Assembly (NCBI GenBank): GCA_022497155.1
Contig: MU385724.1
Location: 310,001 to 374,000, forward strand
Origin: Whalleya microplaca
Taxonomy: Eukaryota > Ascomycota > Sordariomycetes > Xylariales > Xylariaceae
Reading direction: 5' to 3'
DNA: 64,000 bases
Below the pieces are notes generated by a model that did no database searches, was not told the DNA's origin, and saw only the letters and a program-made list of their open reading frames with translations. The position numbers and the translations under genes are program-made. Shown here piece by piece: positions 37,384-51,733 of this stretch (its first letter is position 1; each line of letters opens with the position of its first letter).

Positions 37384-40300
37384 AAATAAACTTAAGTTAA
37401 TATTTAGTTAATAGTTTAGTTAAGGGATAGTAATTTTATATTTATATATATATATTACTAATAGTATAAGTTTTAAAACCTTTTGGTATTTTAGCCTTTA
37501 ATATTAAAAAGAGGCTTTTAAGCTTTAAATAATATTGAGAATAATTAAATAAGCTTTAATTCCGATAGCTAATTGGTTAATATTAGGAAATAAAGTTTAA
37601 AACGGGAGGTTATTTAGGTAGCCCGGCATTTATATTTATATATAGGTTTATTTTTCCCGTGGTATTTAAGCACTCGAGTATAGCTGCTAAAGGCACTTTA
37701 TATTACATTTATAACGGTAGAAACCGATTATATTAAAAAAATGAAATATTATAAAAAGGATTTAGTTATATAATTATATACTATATTTATTAAATCTATT
37801 AGTAGCCCCCCCTTTTTTATACCCCCTAAAAATATTATATATATATAAAATATTAGTAGGCTTACAATAAATAAAAAGCTAAATTCCTAGTTCTAATATA
37901 GTAAATAAAAAAGATATAATTTAGGTGGATTAATTAATATATAGGTTATATTTTTAAAAGTCTTTTTTAGATAATTAATCCCGTTAATTAGCGAATAATA
38001 TATAGAAGCTAAAGGGATAAAAAATCCGCTATATATAAAGAAATAAATAAATAAACTTTATTAGGAATATATAGTAAAAATCCGGAAATTAAGTAATAAA
38101 GATTCGGTATAAAAGCATATTTTATATTAGAAAAGATAGGTTAAGTATTTAGGTATAATTTAAACCAGGTTAACCTGTTATTACTGGGTTAGGTTAAAAG
38201 GCGATTTGGTTTTACTTAATTCCTTTAATTAAAGGCGTGCTTTATTAATATCCCGTTTTATTTAATCGTATACTTATATAATATTATTTATTTTTAATTA
38301 AATTAAATCTAAGGAGTTCTATAGCTTACAGAGTTAGCTATTAGGCGAGAAGGGGTAATATAAAGTTATACTTGCTACAATTTATTTTTTAATTTCTCTT
38401 TTATATATATATAAAGTTTATAACTTTATATATATTTCCGGCTCGGTTTCTAACCTTTTATAACGCTATTTTAGGCTCGTTATTCATTATAATAGGCAAT
38501 TATTATTTAAGTTAAACGTAATAAAATATAGGTAGACTTAATATAAGTTAAGTAGGCCTTTATAAACTACCGCATATATATACCAGCTTTATTAAATTAT
38601 AATATAATATATTATAGACTAATATTAAAGCAAAAAAACGATATAATTATACTTATATATATAATCCTATAGGTAAAAGATTATTAATTAATATATAATC
38701 TTTTTATTTAAAGTTAGTTTTTAATAAACGGTATACTTTTATTTATTTATATAGATATATATAGCTTACTATATCGGTACGATTTTTTATATATAAATTA
38801 CATTTATTTTATACCTCGAGATCTCGAAATAAAAGTTAACGTAAAAACCTAATTTAAATATAAAAATCGATTATAAAAAATTAAATTATATAGCGATATC
38901 GGTAACTAAAATATACCCTAATAAATATAGTTTATTTATTTTTTCTAGCAAGTCTATATCTATTAGCTGTTAATAGACATAATAATAGACTTTTACGCTA
39001 TTTTAACTAATATATATATGCCGGATATAAAAATATCTTAAGTAAAAGTTATTTTAGGAAAAGTTAATAATTTTAATAAAGACCTCGCATAAAATATTTT
39101 CCCTAATAAAATTACGGAAAGTTTTAATTTTATAGCTAATTAATAAATCAGGCTTTAGTATTAATTATAAATATGTCGTTTTATAAGAAACACTTACTCG
39201 GAAAAGGGTATAACAAGCACCGATATCGCTTAAATTTCAGCCAAAATCTTTCGCTAAATAAATTAAAATGTTTATATTATTTATAAGCGTAATATCCGGC
39301 AAAATAATAATTTATAAAAAAGTAATAGTCGGCTTAAATAAAATACTTAAAACTTTTAAATTAATAGTTCGTAAAAGATATTATTTTTATAACAAATAAC
39401 TAACGTTAAAAGATTTCTTAATTAACTAGATTATTAGTAATAATAGATAATAAAAATAATATTAATGTAGTTTAGTAATAAAGACTTATATAAAAGTAAA
39501 TCCGAGCATATTTATAACAATTATTAAATTAAGGGTTAAGGATTGGTATAATATAAGGCATAAATAATAATATTATATATATATAGCAGGCTATCTGCCA
39601 CTTTAAAATAGCTAAACCTTAAGTTAATTTAAGCCTTATTAACCTTATATTTTAATAACGATAATTTATCGGCTGCTATTTATTCTGTAAAATATTTATA
39701 TGTTTTTAATTAAAGCTTAAATAGTTAGCCTAGCGTAATTAATTATTTGGGGATTTATTTCGAAACCTTAACTTATTATATTAAACTATAAAACACTTTA
39801 GCTATTAAAAGGTAACTAGTTTTAATATAGGTTAAGAAAAGGCGTTTTTTTTTCGAGAATAATCTTAAAAAATAATCGATAAAAAATAGCTTATAAGTTC
39901 TATTATTTAGCGCGGAGGTATGCCGATAGTAAATTACTAGTAAAAGGGTCGCTATTTTCCTATTAATAATGCAAAAGTACTTACGCGTTTTTATTAATAT
40001 ATAAGTTTAGAATTTAAAAATAACGATCTCGCTTATAAATTATTATTTATAAGGCCTGTAGCCTTATTCGCTTAACGCTAGCGGCTAAATATTAAAAATA
40101 CTAAACGTAGCTACTTTACGGAAGCTAAATAATTGTCGGTAATTATTATAGGTCTTTTAAATATTTTCGGTTTAAATATAAAGGGCCTTATTATTTGGGT
40201 AAAGAATTAGTTGCTAAATAATTATTTAAATTCGGATTAGGCAGCTAAAAAAAAGCGTGTTTATTATTTAAATCTCGTTTTATAAGGCTTAAAAAGCTAG

Positions 40301-43300
40301 AAAAAAAATGTACCGGGTTTTTTAAATAAATAGTATTCTATAAAAAAAAGGTTCGTTAGCTCGGATTATAATATTTGTAATAATAATGCTTATTAATATT
40401 AGCGGGATAGTAGGCTAATAATTAATAAAGTTTCGGCGGCTATAATAATAGTCGTAAAATTAGTTATATTTGTGAAGCTGGTTTGCGATATACGTAATTA
40501 TATAGATATTTAATTTTAAGCGGTTTAAATTATATATTTTTAGATTTATTAGATTAAAATTACGTAAAAAAAACTCAAGATAAAATAATATAAATAAAAT
40601 AACGTAACAGTTGGTTCGAGATATATAAAATTTGTAGGTTTAGTCGGAAAAACGCATTAAAAATTAACCTTAGTTTTAATTCGCCTATATATTAGTTTAG
40701 TTGCTAGTATAGATATAGCTATTAGAAAAAGTATATTAAAAGAAATATAATATTATAATAACCTTTAATAATACGATTTATCGGGCTAATAAGCTTGCTC
40801 TTTTCGGTTTAGGCTTCTTTCGGGCTATATCGAGAACTATCGGATAATTTACTAGATATAGTTAATGCTTTACGTTCTCCTAGGTCTCGATTAAAAAATA
40901 GATTAAAGATATATTAGTATAGTAAGAAATATATTAGTAAAGTTTATTTTAGCGTTATAATAAGGTCTAAAAAAAAAGTTTATATCGGCTTTTAAAATAA
41001 TATTATTTAATAGCTTTTGTAATAAATTTATATATTTGTTAAAATCTTTATAAGTAATTTAATAAAAATATACTTTTTCCGGAATTACGTTTTTCGATAT
41101 ATTTTAGGTGGCTTTAGTAATATTAAAATACTAGCTTATAAGGTAGTTAATATAATAAAAGTGGCAAAAAATGTCGGCAAGCTTTGCGGTAAAACAGTTA
41201 TAATTATAATAAGCTATATATATATAAAATTTAAGCTACGTAATTATAAGGAATGCCGTATGCTATATACGCACTACTAAAAATTGCGCTAGTTAGATAT
41301 AGCTAAAAATTATAAAAAAAGGATTAAATCTATTTCGATAGCAGGTAATACGCTAGCGAATATAGTATTAGAGAAATCGGCATAAAGTTTTTTACGGTTA
41401 TTTATTATATATAATAATAAATGTTTTTATATCCTTTCGGACGTAAAAGACTGTTTACTTATTTACTTATGAAAGTTTATAAAAAAAAGACGGCTTTTTA
41501 TAAGCCGACATTTACTATATATAATAGTTATAGCAGGAGTATTACTAGCAACAAATTAGCTAAGTAAAATAAATTAAGGGTAGCTAGCTATATTTTCTGT
41601 TTTAAAGTAAAAATTATATGCCTTATAATTACCCTATAATTAGGGGGTGATAAGGTTTCGTATATATATTTTACCCTTTTATTTAAATAAATACCCTAGC
41701 GTTTATAAAAAGCATTATTAGTAATATATTATTATTTCTTAATACGTAATTACTGTTGTCGGGTTTTCTGCGTATATTTCTCGCTAAGTAATCGTTAGTA
41801 AGTATATATATCGTTATAATACTTATGCTTTGTTATAATAACGGTAAACGTAATAGCTAACTAAAAAGCGAGTTATATTCGCTATAGGTAATTTGTTATA
41901 ATACTTATAATAATCTGTTTCGATTCTATTATAATAAGCGCTATAATAGCGTAACTTATAAGTTTATATAAAGTTTTTATTTTATAAAATTAATTAATTT
42001 AGGAATATTTTCTTAAAAGCGATAATAAAATATATTTATTTATAATAACTTAAATTTATATATATAAATAGCGACTTTTAGTAGTTTAAAAACTAATTAT
42101 TATTATTATTATTTTAATTTATAAATAAGCTCGGTTTATTTTTTTTTATATAATATTATTTTTTTCTCGATTGCTTTTATGCCGATAGGAGCGGCTATTT
42201 GCCGATTTATTTCTTTATTTCCGATAATATTATAAAATATATATTTATACCCGTAAATAATTTCTTATTAACTAATAAATAATATAAAACTACTGCTTAA
42301 TATTTTGTTCCTTTTAAATCCCGCGAGCTTAGTAAGCAAATGTAAACTGTTTCTTTGGGAGCTTTTAATATATAGCTTTTTTAAATTTAGCTTACGGCTT
42401 ACCTTTTTTAAGATTAAAGGCTACTATAGGTATAACATTAATAGCCTGCTTTATATACTTATTTTTTGCTATAGTTTTATTACCGTGCGGTAAAATATTA
42501 ATTATTTCCGGCCCTATATCCTATTTTTTTAATAGGTATCCCTTTCGTAATATTTTAACTAATTTGGTAGCCGGATTAAAGCTGATATAAACTAAACGTT
42601 TAAGGCTATTTAAATCTTCTTTAATTATATAAACTATTAAACGCTCGTTATTAGTAGCGGTTTTTAAACTGCTTAATATTTTATATACTGTATTTAAAAA
42701 TATATCCCGGTTTATATCCCGTTTTAGAGGCTAAAAATATATTTTATTTAGTATATACTGCTGTCCGAACTTCCTGTCGAAACTTATTGTTAAATCTTTT
42801 ATATATAAAATCGGGGTTAATTTTTTATATTAAATTCTTAATTATAAACTGCCGGTAGCCGGAATGTAAAGTAAATATAAAAATGTATTATAAGATCGCT
42901 AATAGGATTATAAGAAGTATATATTATATATAAATATTATATCGTCTCGATATATATTTTTAAGGGCCTTAAATTTTAAACTTCCGGGCTTGCCTAAATT
43001 GTTAATATAAGAGTTTAATTACATATTTATAATATTATCGACTGCAATTAGAGAATCTTTATTACTACTTATTTTTAGCTCCGGGAAAGAAGTTAGTTTA
43101 ATAATATAATAAGTTCGCTAGCGGTTTTTTTAACCCCTAGATTATTTGTCGCAAACTTTAATAATATTAAGATCTTTAAAAACCTCGTTTTTTTTTAGCT
43201 TAAGGGTTTAAGTTTTATTATCGATAAAACTATTGGCGTAATTTCTCCTTTAATTATAGCTTTTTTATATATTTTATATCTTTTCGTTCAATGCGTTAAA

Positions 43301-46300
43301 TAAAAAATAAAAATAATAATAATAGAAATAAAACGTAGCTTTATTATTTTCGTATTAAAGTATATAAAAATAACTATTTATAATTTTAAAATAGACCTTA
43401 ATGCCGATTTAAATTATATTTATATTATTTAAGTATTTTATTCGAAAGAACTAAAAATAGTTATTAATCCGGAATTTTATAAAATCCTAAGCTTTCTTAT
43501 AACCGGTATTATTATATATACCGAAATATAAATAATCGCTATTATTTTATATAATAATTCTAGCTATAAAGTTTAGCGTAATATTAACTAAAATATGCTA
43601 TTTTTTGGCCTTAAAAATTAACAGCCGGTATTTTATATTAGATAATATAAATAATAGTAAATATAATATAATATTATTAACGTAATATAAGATTCGGAAT
43701 TTATACTTACGGCTTTTCGCTACTTTTAGAACGGCTATATAAAAAAGGGCTAAAATATTTATAACGAGCTCGTAACTAGACGAGCCGTAAAAATTAAATA
43801 TATATAGCTATTGTTGCTATTTTTTATTTAGAGATCTCGTAATATAAAAAAATATTCTATATATATATTTATAATAATTCGCGAATTTTATAGTGCCTAA
43901 TATATATAAGGATATTTGGGAAATAACGCGACATTTTTTTATAAATCGGCGTAAAGTTTAAGAGAATTCGTAATATTATTATAGTTTGCGCTATATTTTA
44001 CGCTATATCTTATATATTTCTAATATATAATTACTTTTAGCTTTTGCGTTATTAGCGACGTTTAGGGTATATAATATATAGTTATATTATTATATATTTA
44101 GCTATATAAGGCTTTATTAACTTACAGTAATAATAGCTTTATAAAAGCTTTTATATTATAATAAATACTGGAACTACGTATAATATAGTAATAAATCAAA
44201 AATTTCGTTTATTTTTAAATAATTTATAATATATGCTATTATTTTATAAGGCAGACGCTATATTCCTGGCGTATTTTATAATATCGGTCCTAAATAAGCC
44301 GGTATAATCGCGAAATTATAAAATAATATAAATAGATATAATTAATAGCGTTTTTAATAATTTAATTATTAAGCTAAATTAAGATAATAATTATTTTATA
44401 GTATATTTTTTAATAGGATAGTTTTAAAGAAGGTAGGATATTTATATTTAAAAGTTTAAATATCTTTTTCCGGTAGTAGACTATATTGCTATAAAGCCGC
44501 ATTATTTTTTATACGTTATTTATAATAGCTATTACGTAAAATCGTAACGAAAAATAGACCTTAGAGTTCTTATATACTATTACCCCGCTAATTTAAAACA
44601 TTATTATCGCTTAAAGCTTATAAAATATATATTTTCGTATATAGCTTATATAAAGTAGCGTAAAATAAGATATATATAAATAGAAGTAAAGGCAACCCTT
44701 AAGTCGGATAACCTAAAAGTCGATATATCGTAAGTATTTAATAAGTATTAAATAATCGACTTTTAAATAATGGGTCGATTTATATAAGTTATAAAAAGTA
44801 TATTGTAATTAGTACTATCTTACGTATATATAAGTTTGTTTAATTATAATTTATACCGTATTTTATAAAGTGTACTTTTATATACTAATTTTAGGTAACC
44901 TAATAATTTTCGACTAATCTGTAGCCTTATTATAGTCGACTATGTTTTTTTAGCATAGTAGTAGCTAATTATTTCTAAAAGAAGGATATACGGATAATAG
45001 CGAAGTTAAGAGCTTAACCCGAGATTTAAAGGAGGCTAAAATTAAAGAAATAGTGCTAAAAGCTATTTATAGCTTTTAGGATATACGTATTTATAGGCTT
45101 TAATTAATTTCTTCCGTTACTAAGTTATATAGCTAGGTAGATTTTTATATATATCCCGTAAGAAATAACTATATTATCGGATATAAAGTATTATATATAA
45201 AAATTTTAGCGAAAATAGTCGTAAATTTTAGGCGTTTTATTAATATAGTTACGTAAGTAAAAAATAAAGAAGTTACCGAAAGATACCGGGTATTTTAAGT
45301 TTAAGTAACCGGGTAAATATATATATATATATATATTTAGCGTATTTTATTTATTCCTATTTAATTTATTATAAACCTTTAAAAAATAGATATAGTTTTA
45401 GAGTCTTATTATTAAGGAAGTATAGATATATTATAACTAGAATTCTTAGGGGAAAGGGGGGTGGTTTTTTAAATATTTATAGCTATAGCTTATAGGGCGT
45501 CCTAAAACCCTGGATTACTAATTATATATTCCTATAGTCTAATATATTTAGCCCATCTATCTAATTATCTGCTATTTTATTATTAGTTCCTTTGGGGTAA
45601 CTATAATGCCTATATATTTTTATCGATACCTGGAACATTATTATATTACTTCGTATTTTAGTAGTAAACCTTTTAATCGAGCTTATATATATATCTTTTT
45701 TTTTACCTATTTTATTAAGGTTTATTTAACCTTGTTTAAAGTATTTTTTTATTTCGCTTTAAGTTTTTTTTAGCTGGCGTAATATATAAGGATAAGATTA
45801 TTATAATATAAACGTAAAAGGTTAATAATATTTTTATCGGATAATATAATAAAGTTTTTTTTTTCTGCCTTTTAAGTTCTCCCGTTTTATTATATATATT
45901 GTAATAAAATATAAAAAGCCCGTTATTAGGACTTAACGACTAGACATTTTCCGGTTTTATATAGGCTTAAATAATATATTATAAAATTTTATATGGTATT
46001 TTTTTTAGCTGTTTATAATAATTGTCTATATATAAAAATATTATTAGAAAAGGTATTTTATAATAGGAATTAAATTATAATTTAATATTTTTAAATATAT
46101 ATTTTAATAATTGATATTAATAAACGCTTAAACCTTTTTATATAAATTATATTATTTAAAAGAAATAATTATATATAAATTAGGAGAAATATTACAAAAG
46201 GCTATAGGATTAAAAATATATAATATATAATATTTCTTTAGTTATATCTGCCCTTATTATAAAAGTATTTAATTAGTTTTTATTTCGAAGGCTATAGCGA

Positions 46301-49300
46301 TATATATTTAATAATAATCTTTTTTCCGAGGCTAAATTTTTAGAAAAGGTATATATAATATTTCGCGTATCCTTTTTATTATTCCGTCGAATAATTTGCC
46401 CGAGGATATTAAGAAAATTTGTAACGTTTATATATAATATATATTTAGCTGTTTTATTTCTTTTATTTTATTACTTTTTATTCGGGGATAATACTAATTC
46501 TTATAACGTAAGAGTTTTTAAGGTTTTTTTTAACTAATATATATAGGCGGTTATAAATCGATATAATTATTACGTAATATTTAGACTTAAATATTTATTA
46601 AAATCGGATAGTTTGCGATTAGGCCTTATATTTTAATAAGGGAAATATAGGGTTTAAATTATGTAAAACGTACCTTATATAATAAATATAATAATATATA
46701 ACTTATCGTGCGCTACCTTTCCGTCGGGCTAACAATTTAGCCCCTATCTATTAGTAACGACAGAATTGGAATTATAGGAACGTTTATAGCGTTATAGTTA
46801 CAAATAGTCTATTAAGTAATAAACCTTTGCCTTAAAATCTTTTTAAAGTTTTCCCGTTTTTTAAATTATTATAAAAGTTTTATATAAGTAAGTCCTATCT
46901 AAATTTTAACAGCCTCAGCCCTATTTTAATAAAGTAGGCTAAGAAAAGCCGACACGTAATTTTAAGTAAGAAATTATTAGGCAGATTTATATTTATAAAA
47001 CGTAAAATATAAAAATAATTAAAGTATCTAATAACTAAAATATAACCCGACTAAAAAAAAAATAATATATATTATAAGTAATAATTTAAAAGGGTAATTA
47101 AAATAAGAAAAAGTTAATATATTATTATTTCCTTATTATATTAAACGGTTTAACTAATATTACTAACGAAAATCATACTAAAAATTATTAACTAGTATTC
47201 CGCTAAAAAGAGATATAACCTTTATAAACCTTTATATTTAGCCTATAACTATAACTAGGGAAAAGGGATTTATTTAAAACCGTAATATATGCGGCTAAAA
47301 AAACCTTAAGCCCGGAAAAAAAAACAGGCAGGTGCTTTTATTTAAAAACAGCATAATTTACTCCTTAAAAAGTTCCGTTTTATTAGTTTTTTAACCCTAT
47401 AACTCCAGCTTATTTAAGAAATATAATATAACTATATCCGCATATCTAAATAGTAAGCTATATATTTTTAATATAATAAAAGCTTCCCGCTATAACATTT
47501 TAATATAATCTAATTTTTTTTAGAAATAATTTAAAATCGCAAGTCCTATAGAAATTATAAAAAAATCGAACCGGGACTTTATTATATTTAGCTAGATTAT
47601 TATATAAAGATCGAGGTATATTTTTGTCGCAATTTTTAGGGATAATAAAAAAACCTAGTTATATTAGTTCTGGTTAGCGGTATATAAATATTTAAAGAAA
47701 TAAATATAAGCAAATGCGAGCTAAATTTATAATAGTAGCTTTAATTCTATAATAAGTTATAGCTCCACCTCTAGTTTCCTAATAGCTATATTAAATTTCC
47801 TTAACTTATATAATATAGTACTTAAATACGAAATAACCTTTATGCTCGGTAGCAAAAACTCGAAAATCCGGAGTGCTTTTATATAATAGCCCGCGATTTA
47901 ATAAATAATATCTCGGGTAACTAATACCCGGTTATTTTTAATTTTACCGAAAATTAATAAAAAGCTATTATAATTTATATTAAATATTAAAATCTTTTAT
48001 ATAACTAAGTCTATATTATTAATATTAATTTTTTATTTAGCCTTAAATATAATAAAATCCGCAACAAAAACATTAAAACGTTAGTTATTATAAGAAAATA
48101 TAATATCCCCATTTCGGCATAATATATTTTTATATAAATATATAATTTAAGCTTTACTTACGCTAATGCGGGCATATAATAATTTATATCTTTACCGATA
48201 AGGATTAGTAAATATTAAAATCCGTTTTATAACTAATAAAACTAACTTTTTAAAAACTTAATTATTAAAATGTAATAAGAATAAGCAAGTTTTAATAACT
48301 AGGGCCTATAAAAGCTCCTATATAAATTATAGCATTACCTATAAGTCTTTTAAATAAGAAAAGATATTATTTAAATAAGGTAAGATTACTATACTAACTT
48401 CCGTATAGCTACCAATAATATAAGCGTATATATATAATATATATATAAGTACTTAAAATACCCGTTTATATTAAAAGGCTACTTACCTTTTCGGTTCGAT
48501 TAATTAGTGTTTTAGGAACGCATAATATACTGTCCTAATAGCCTCCACCCTCTAAAAGTAGGAGCAGACCTATAAAACTTCAGCCAACTATCGATTTACT
48601 CGTATAATATTAAAGGTAAACCTAATAAAGCTAATAGATTTAAAAGTATATAATATATTATTAAACTTTAATTTATTATTAAGGTATTAATAAAATTATA
48701 AGCTAATAATAATAACCTCCCTATTACTACCCCATATTTATAACAGTTAGCGCGCCCGGGAAAATAAACTTAATAATATTTCTAAAGCTTTTAAGTATAA
48801 TAAAAAATATACAAAAGCTTAAGCACTAAAGTTAAGCCTATTAATAATTCGGTTAAACCAGATATTACTCGATTAATTAATAAAAAAGCTACCCGCCCTT
48901 TTATATAGCTTTTGCCTTAATTTTTCCGTCAATAAATTTAAAAAGTAATTTAGCATTTCGTAGTTTCGTATATTATAACTAACGTTAAATATAATATAAA
49001 ATACACCAATTAATATAAAGGGACCTCTAATTTAAAATAACGAGTATATAATATCCGCTTTTAGGGTTTTCTAAATATAGTAGTTAAATATATATATATT
49101 AATATACCTTTTAACGTATCGATTTTAATTATTTTAAAAGGTAGCTATTATATTTCGGACCGACTCTTTTGCTTATAATAATTCTATAATATTAAAAAGA
49201 ACTATTTAATAATAAAAAACCGTATCGTTTATTAACCTACGGACCTTATATAGCCTTTAAATAATAGTAAATAAAATATTAAAAGTTATCTTATTGTTAT

Positions 49301-50770
49301 ATATATAGAGCAATTGTATAATATTCTCGCTTATTAAAATTAAGAAAGCTATATAATACGTATTATATTTTATAGTACATACGGATAATCCTTAAACGAA
49401 TTATTAAGTAGCACGGGCTAATATAGGGACGTAAGGGTATTAAGAAACATATATTGGATTATTTTTATAACTGCGGTATCTAGTATAAAGATAATACGTA
49501 AGTTAGGGTATTCGGAATATTTCGGAAGCTATTACTTAATATTATTAAAGTAACTTATATTGTTATAATATTTAATATAATATTTATATATTTGCTACTA
49601 TTATTTTACCTATTATTTTAACAATATTTATAGATATTTAAGCGGAAAAAACTTTAATTGGCCCGGCTAATACGAGCATAAAACTTAAGGTTTAAATAAT
49701 AATAAAATTTATTCGAAAACATAATATATATTATTTAACGTTTTAATAATTTCGTAAGATTATTATTTATTTCTAGAATTATAGCCGTATAATTAGGCTT
49801 AATAATATACCGCCTAATATATAGGCTATTTACCCTTAGTTGCTCCGTATTACCTAACTCTTTAGCAGTTTCGAAAATCCTATAAATTAAAGTAAACTAA
49901 TAAAGGTATAACTAACTCTTATATTTAAAAATAATCCCTAAATTAGCCCTAAAACCTTTTAGATTTACTAAATTTCTTATTACGTAAGCCTTAAAATTTT
50001 TGCTAGGAAATACTTAATTAAATATAATAAAATTATTAAAAAAGGGTTTAGGATATAGTAGTAGTTAGCTTTCGGTATATAAACGCTATATTATATATTA
50101 TTATAAATAAAACTAGCCTTTATAAAAAAAAAAGGCACTAATGCGTTAATAAAGCAGCATAATCGCTAAAATTTGTTTGCCCGTAAGTACTAACTTAATA
50201 TCTAAAATAACTAGTTATAGTCCTTACTGTTTTAGAAGCTTAGGTAACATATTTTATTTAATCGGGTGGTAAATCTAATAATAAAAAAAAAACGTTTAAA
50301 AAAGCAATAAAAATTAATAGTGTACCTAATTTTATAAATAATAAAGCCGCTTAACCTTTAAATTAACGTAGCTATTTTACCTTATAGTTACTTTAAAAAA
50401 TCGCAAATAATTTGCCTTAAAAATAAAAAAGCTAATTTATTATATATATTTAAGCTATCCCACTTTCTAAATAGCCTCGAGTAAATTAAGTTTTAAAATA
50501 TCTTTTCTCGTTTTTAATCCTAGATATGCCCCCCCTTTTCCGTTTGCTACTAAAGACTTTAAGCCTTTATTATAAACTCGAAAGACGCTACTTAATTCCG
50601 ATATCCCGTCGAGGGATATAATAACCGATTATATATTAAATTTTATTATTAAGATTTAAAAAATAAAAATATTTTTATACCTATTTAAAAAAAGAGAAAA
50701 AAGAAAGCGAAAATACTTAAAACGTAAGTCTGCTTTTATTAATCGGATAAATATTTACTTATATTAGTAA
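37384..50770. other. Long RIP-saturated desert, no gene identified
   Basis: Over 13 kb of CpA-depleted AT-rich DNA. A 12 bp perfect palindrome CAGGTTAACCTG lies at 38166-38177 and unusually keeps CpA and TpG. A C-run at 37804-37813 and another at 50527-50533 are pyrimidine-rich on the plus strand, polypurine on the minus, but no LTR pairs were found near them. A purine run at 45450-45466 is similar. A plus frame at 40170-41000 looks protein-like in places but has near-chance stop density. An open plus frame at 42305-42493 is judged accidental. Confidence 0.45.
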
Positions 50771-50820
50771 AAGCTAAAAAAATCAACCATTTAAGACTTA
50801 GGCGAAGCCCAAACAAACTT

Positions 50821-50946
50821 GCTAGGGGAGAAGGATAATGCAGATGATTTAAGTTTATATATAAGGTGTAAGTCTCCAGACTCGCTAGGGGAGAAGGATG
50901 ATATAGATAATCTAAATCTATATATAAGGTATAAGTCTCCAAACTC
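50821..50946 (+). repeat. 63 bp direct tandem duplication
   Basis: The block beginning gctaggggagaagga at 50821 recurs at 50884, 63 bp later, with mostly transition differences. The period is a multiple of three, so the reading frame is kept. Confidence 0.8.
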
Positions 50947-51008
50947 GTTTATAAAGAGGCTTGCAGATTTAAACCTCCCCTTAACAGCTCTTTCTAACAA
51001 CCCCGTAT

Positions 51009-51212
51009 AATTTTTATTATTAGTAGAGCCGTTTCGGGATCCGGACGATACTAGCCCCCCTTCCCTTATCAAAGATGCCAGCGAATCTATTAGGTTTAGT
51101 AACGCTATATAATTCTTATTATTAGGAAAGCCGTTTCGGGATCCAGATAATGCTAGCCCCTTTTCCCTTATTAAAAATGCTAGCGAATCTATTAGGTACA
51201 TTAAATTAGTAA
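51009..51212 (+). repeat. 102 bp direct tandem duplication
   Basis: The landmark gccgtttcgggatcc occurs at 51028 and 51130, 102 bp apart, with long flanking similarity including gaatctattagg. The period is a multiple of three and the block is among the GC-richest in this part of the window. Confidence 0.82.
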
Positions 51213-51733
51213 TAGGCGAAGTTATTATAAAATATCTATATGCCGTAATTAACGATATTAGCGCAAATTTAAAAACGATTAAAAAGAAGTGTATCGAGGC
51301 CGCTAATAGTTAATATAATAACGAGACTTAATTAAATAATTAGGATTTTTAAGCTATAGTAAACTTATATAAATCGCTTTTTTATAAATACTATAACTTC
51401 TGCTTTTTTTTATAATATTTTATAGCAAGCTAGCTATTTCGACAACAAATATTAAAAAACGCTATAATTAATCGCATATAAGGTTACGGTATTAGTACTT
51501 TTATTTATTTATTATACTATAAGCTACTATATTTTTCGGAATATTTGCTCAGGTATATAAATATATCGTATTTTATTTTAATTACTTTATATAAAATTAT
51601 ACCGGGTTTTAAAAATAAATTGGCAATATGCCTTAAGAACTTGACATAATATAAATTAGTATTAAGGCGATATAACTTTATTATAAAATACTTATAATAT
51701 ATAAAACTATTATTAAAAAAAGTGGCGTTTTAA

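Larger units (their letters stand above)
50771..51733 (+). pseudogene. Unidentified relic with in-frame internal duplications
   Basis: One plus frame is maintained for about 320 codons (checked at six points) with roughly 13 stops, all TAA or TAG. The N-terminal part contains a 21-residue unit twice (GEKDNADDLSLYIRCKSPDS and a relative) and a 34-residue unit twice, built around EPFRDPDDTSPPSLIKDASE. The downstream part includes IKKKCIEAANS, LYKSLFYKYYNF, LKNAIINRI, LITLYKIIPGFKNKLA and LVLRRYNFIIKYL. An acidic, repeat-bearing N-terminus followed by a helical hydrophobic region can be described, but no family was recognised. The minus strand is also open for 136 codons over the repeats (50791-51201). 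I prefer the plus frame because it continues beyond the repeats. Stops make it non-functional. Confidence 0.45.

Noticed and set aside
40170..41000. Plus frame with protein-like segments (LDIVNALRSPRSRLKNR)
   Set aside because: About 24 stops in 277 codons, close to chance for this composition. One GC-rich patch is not enough.
42305..42493. 62-codon plus open frame
   Set aside because: Hydrophobic text typical of T-rich DNA, with no neighbouring support.
50791..51201. 136-codon open frame on the minus strand
   Set aside because: It covers only the duplicated blocks and ends with them, while the plus frame extends far beyond on the right. Kept as an alternative, not as a gene.
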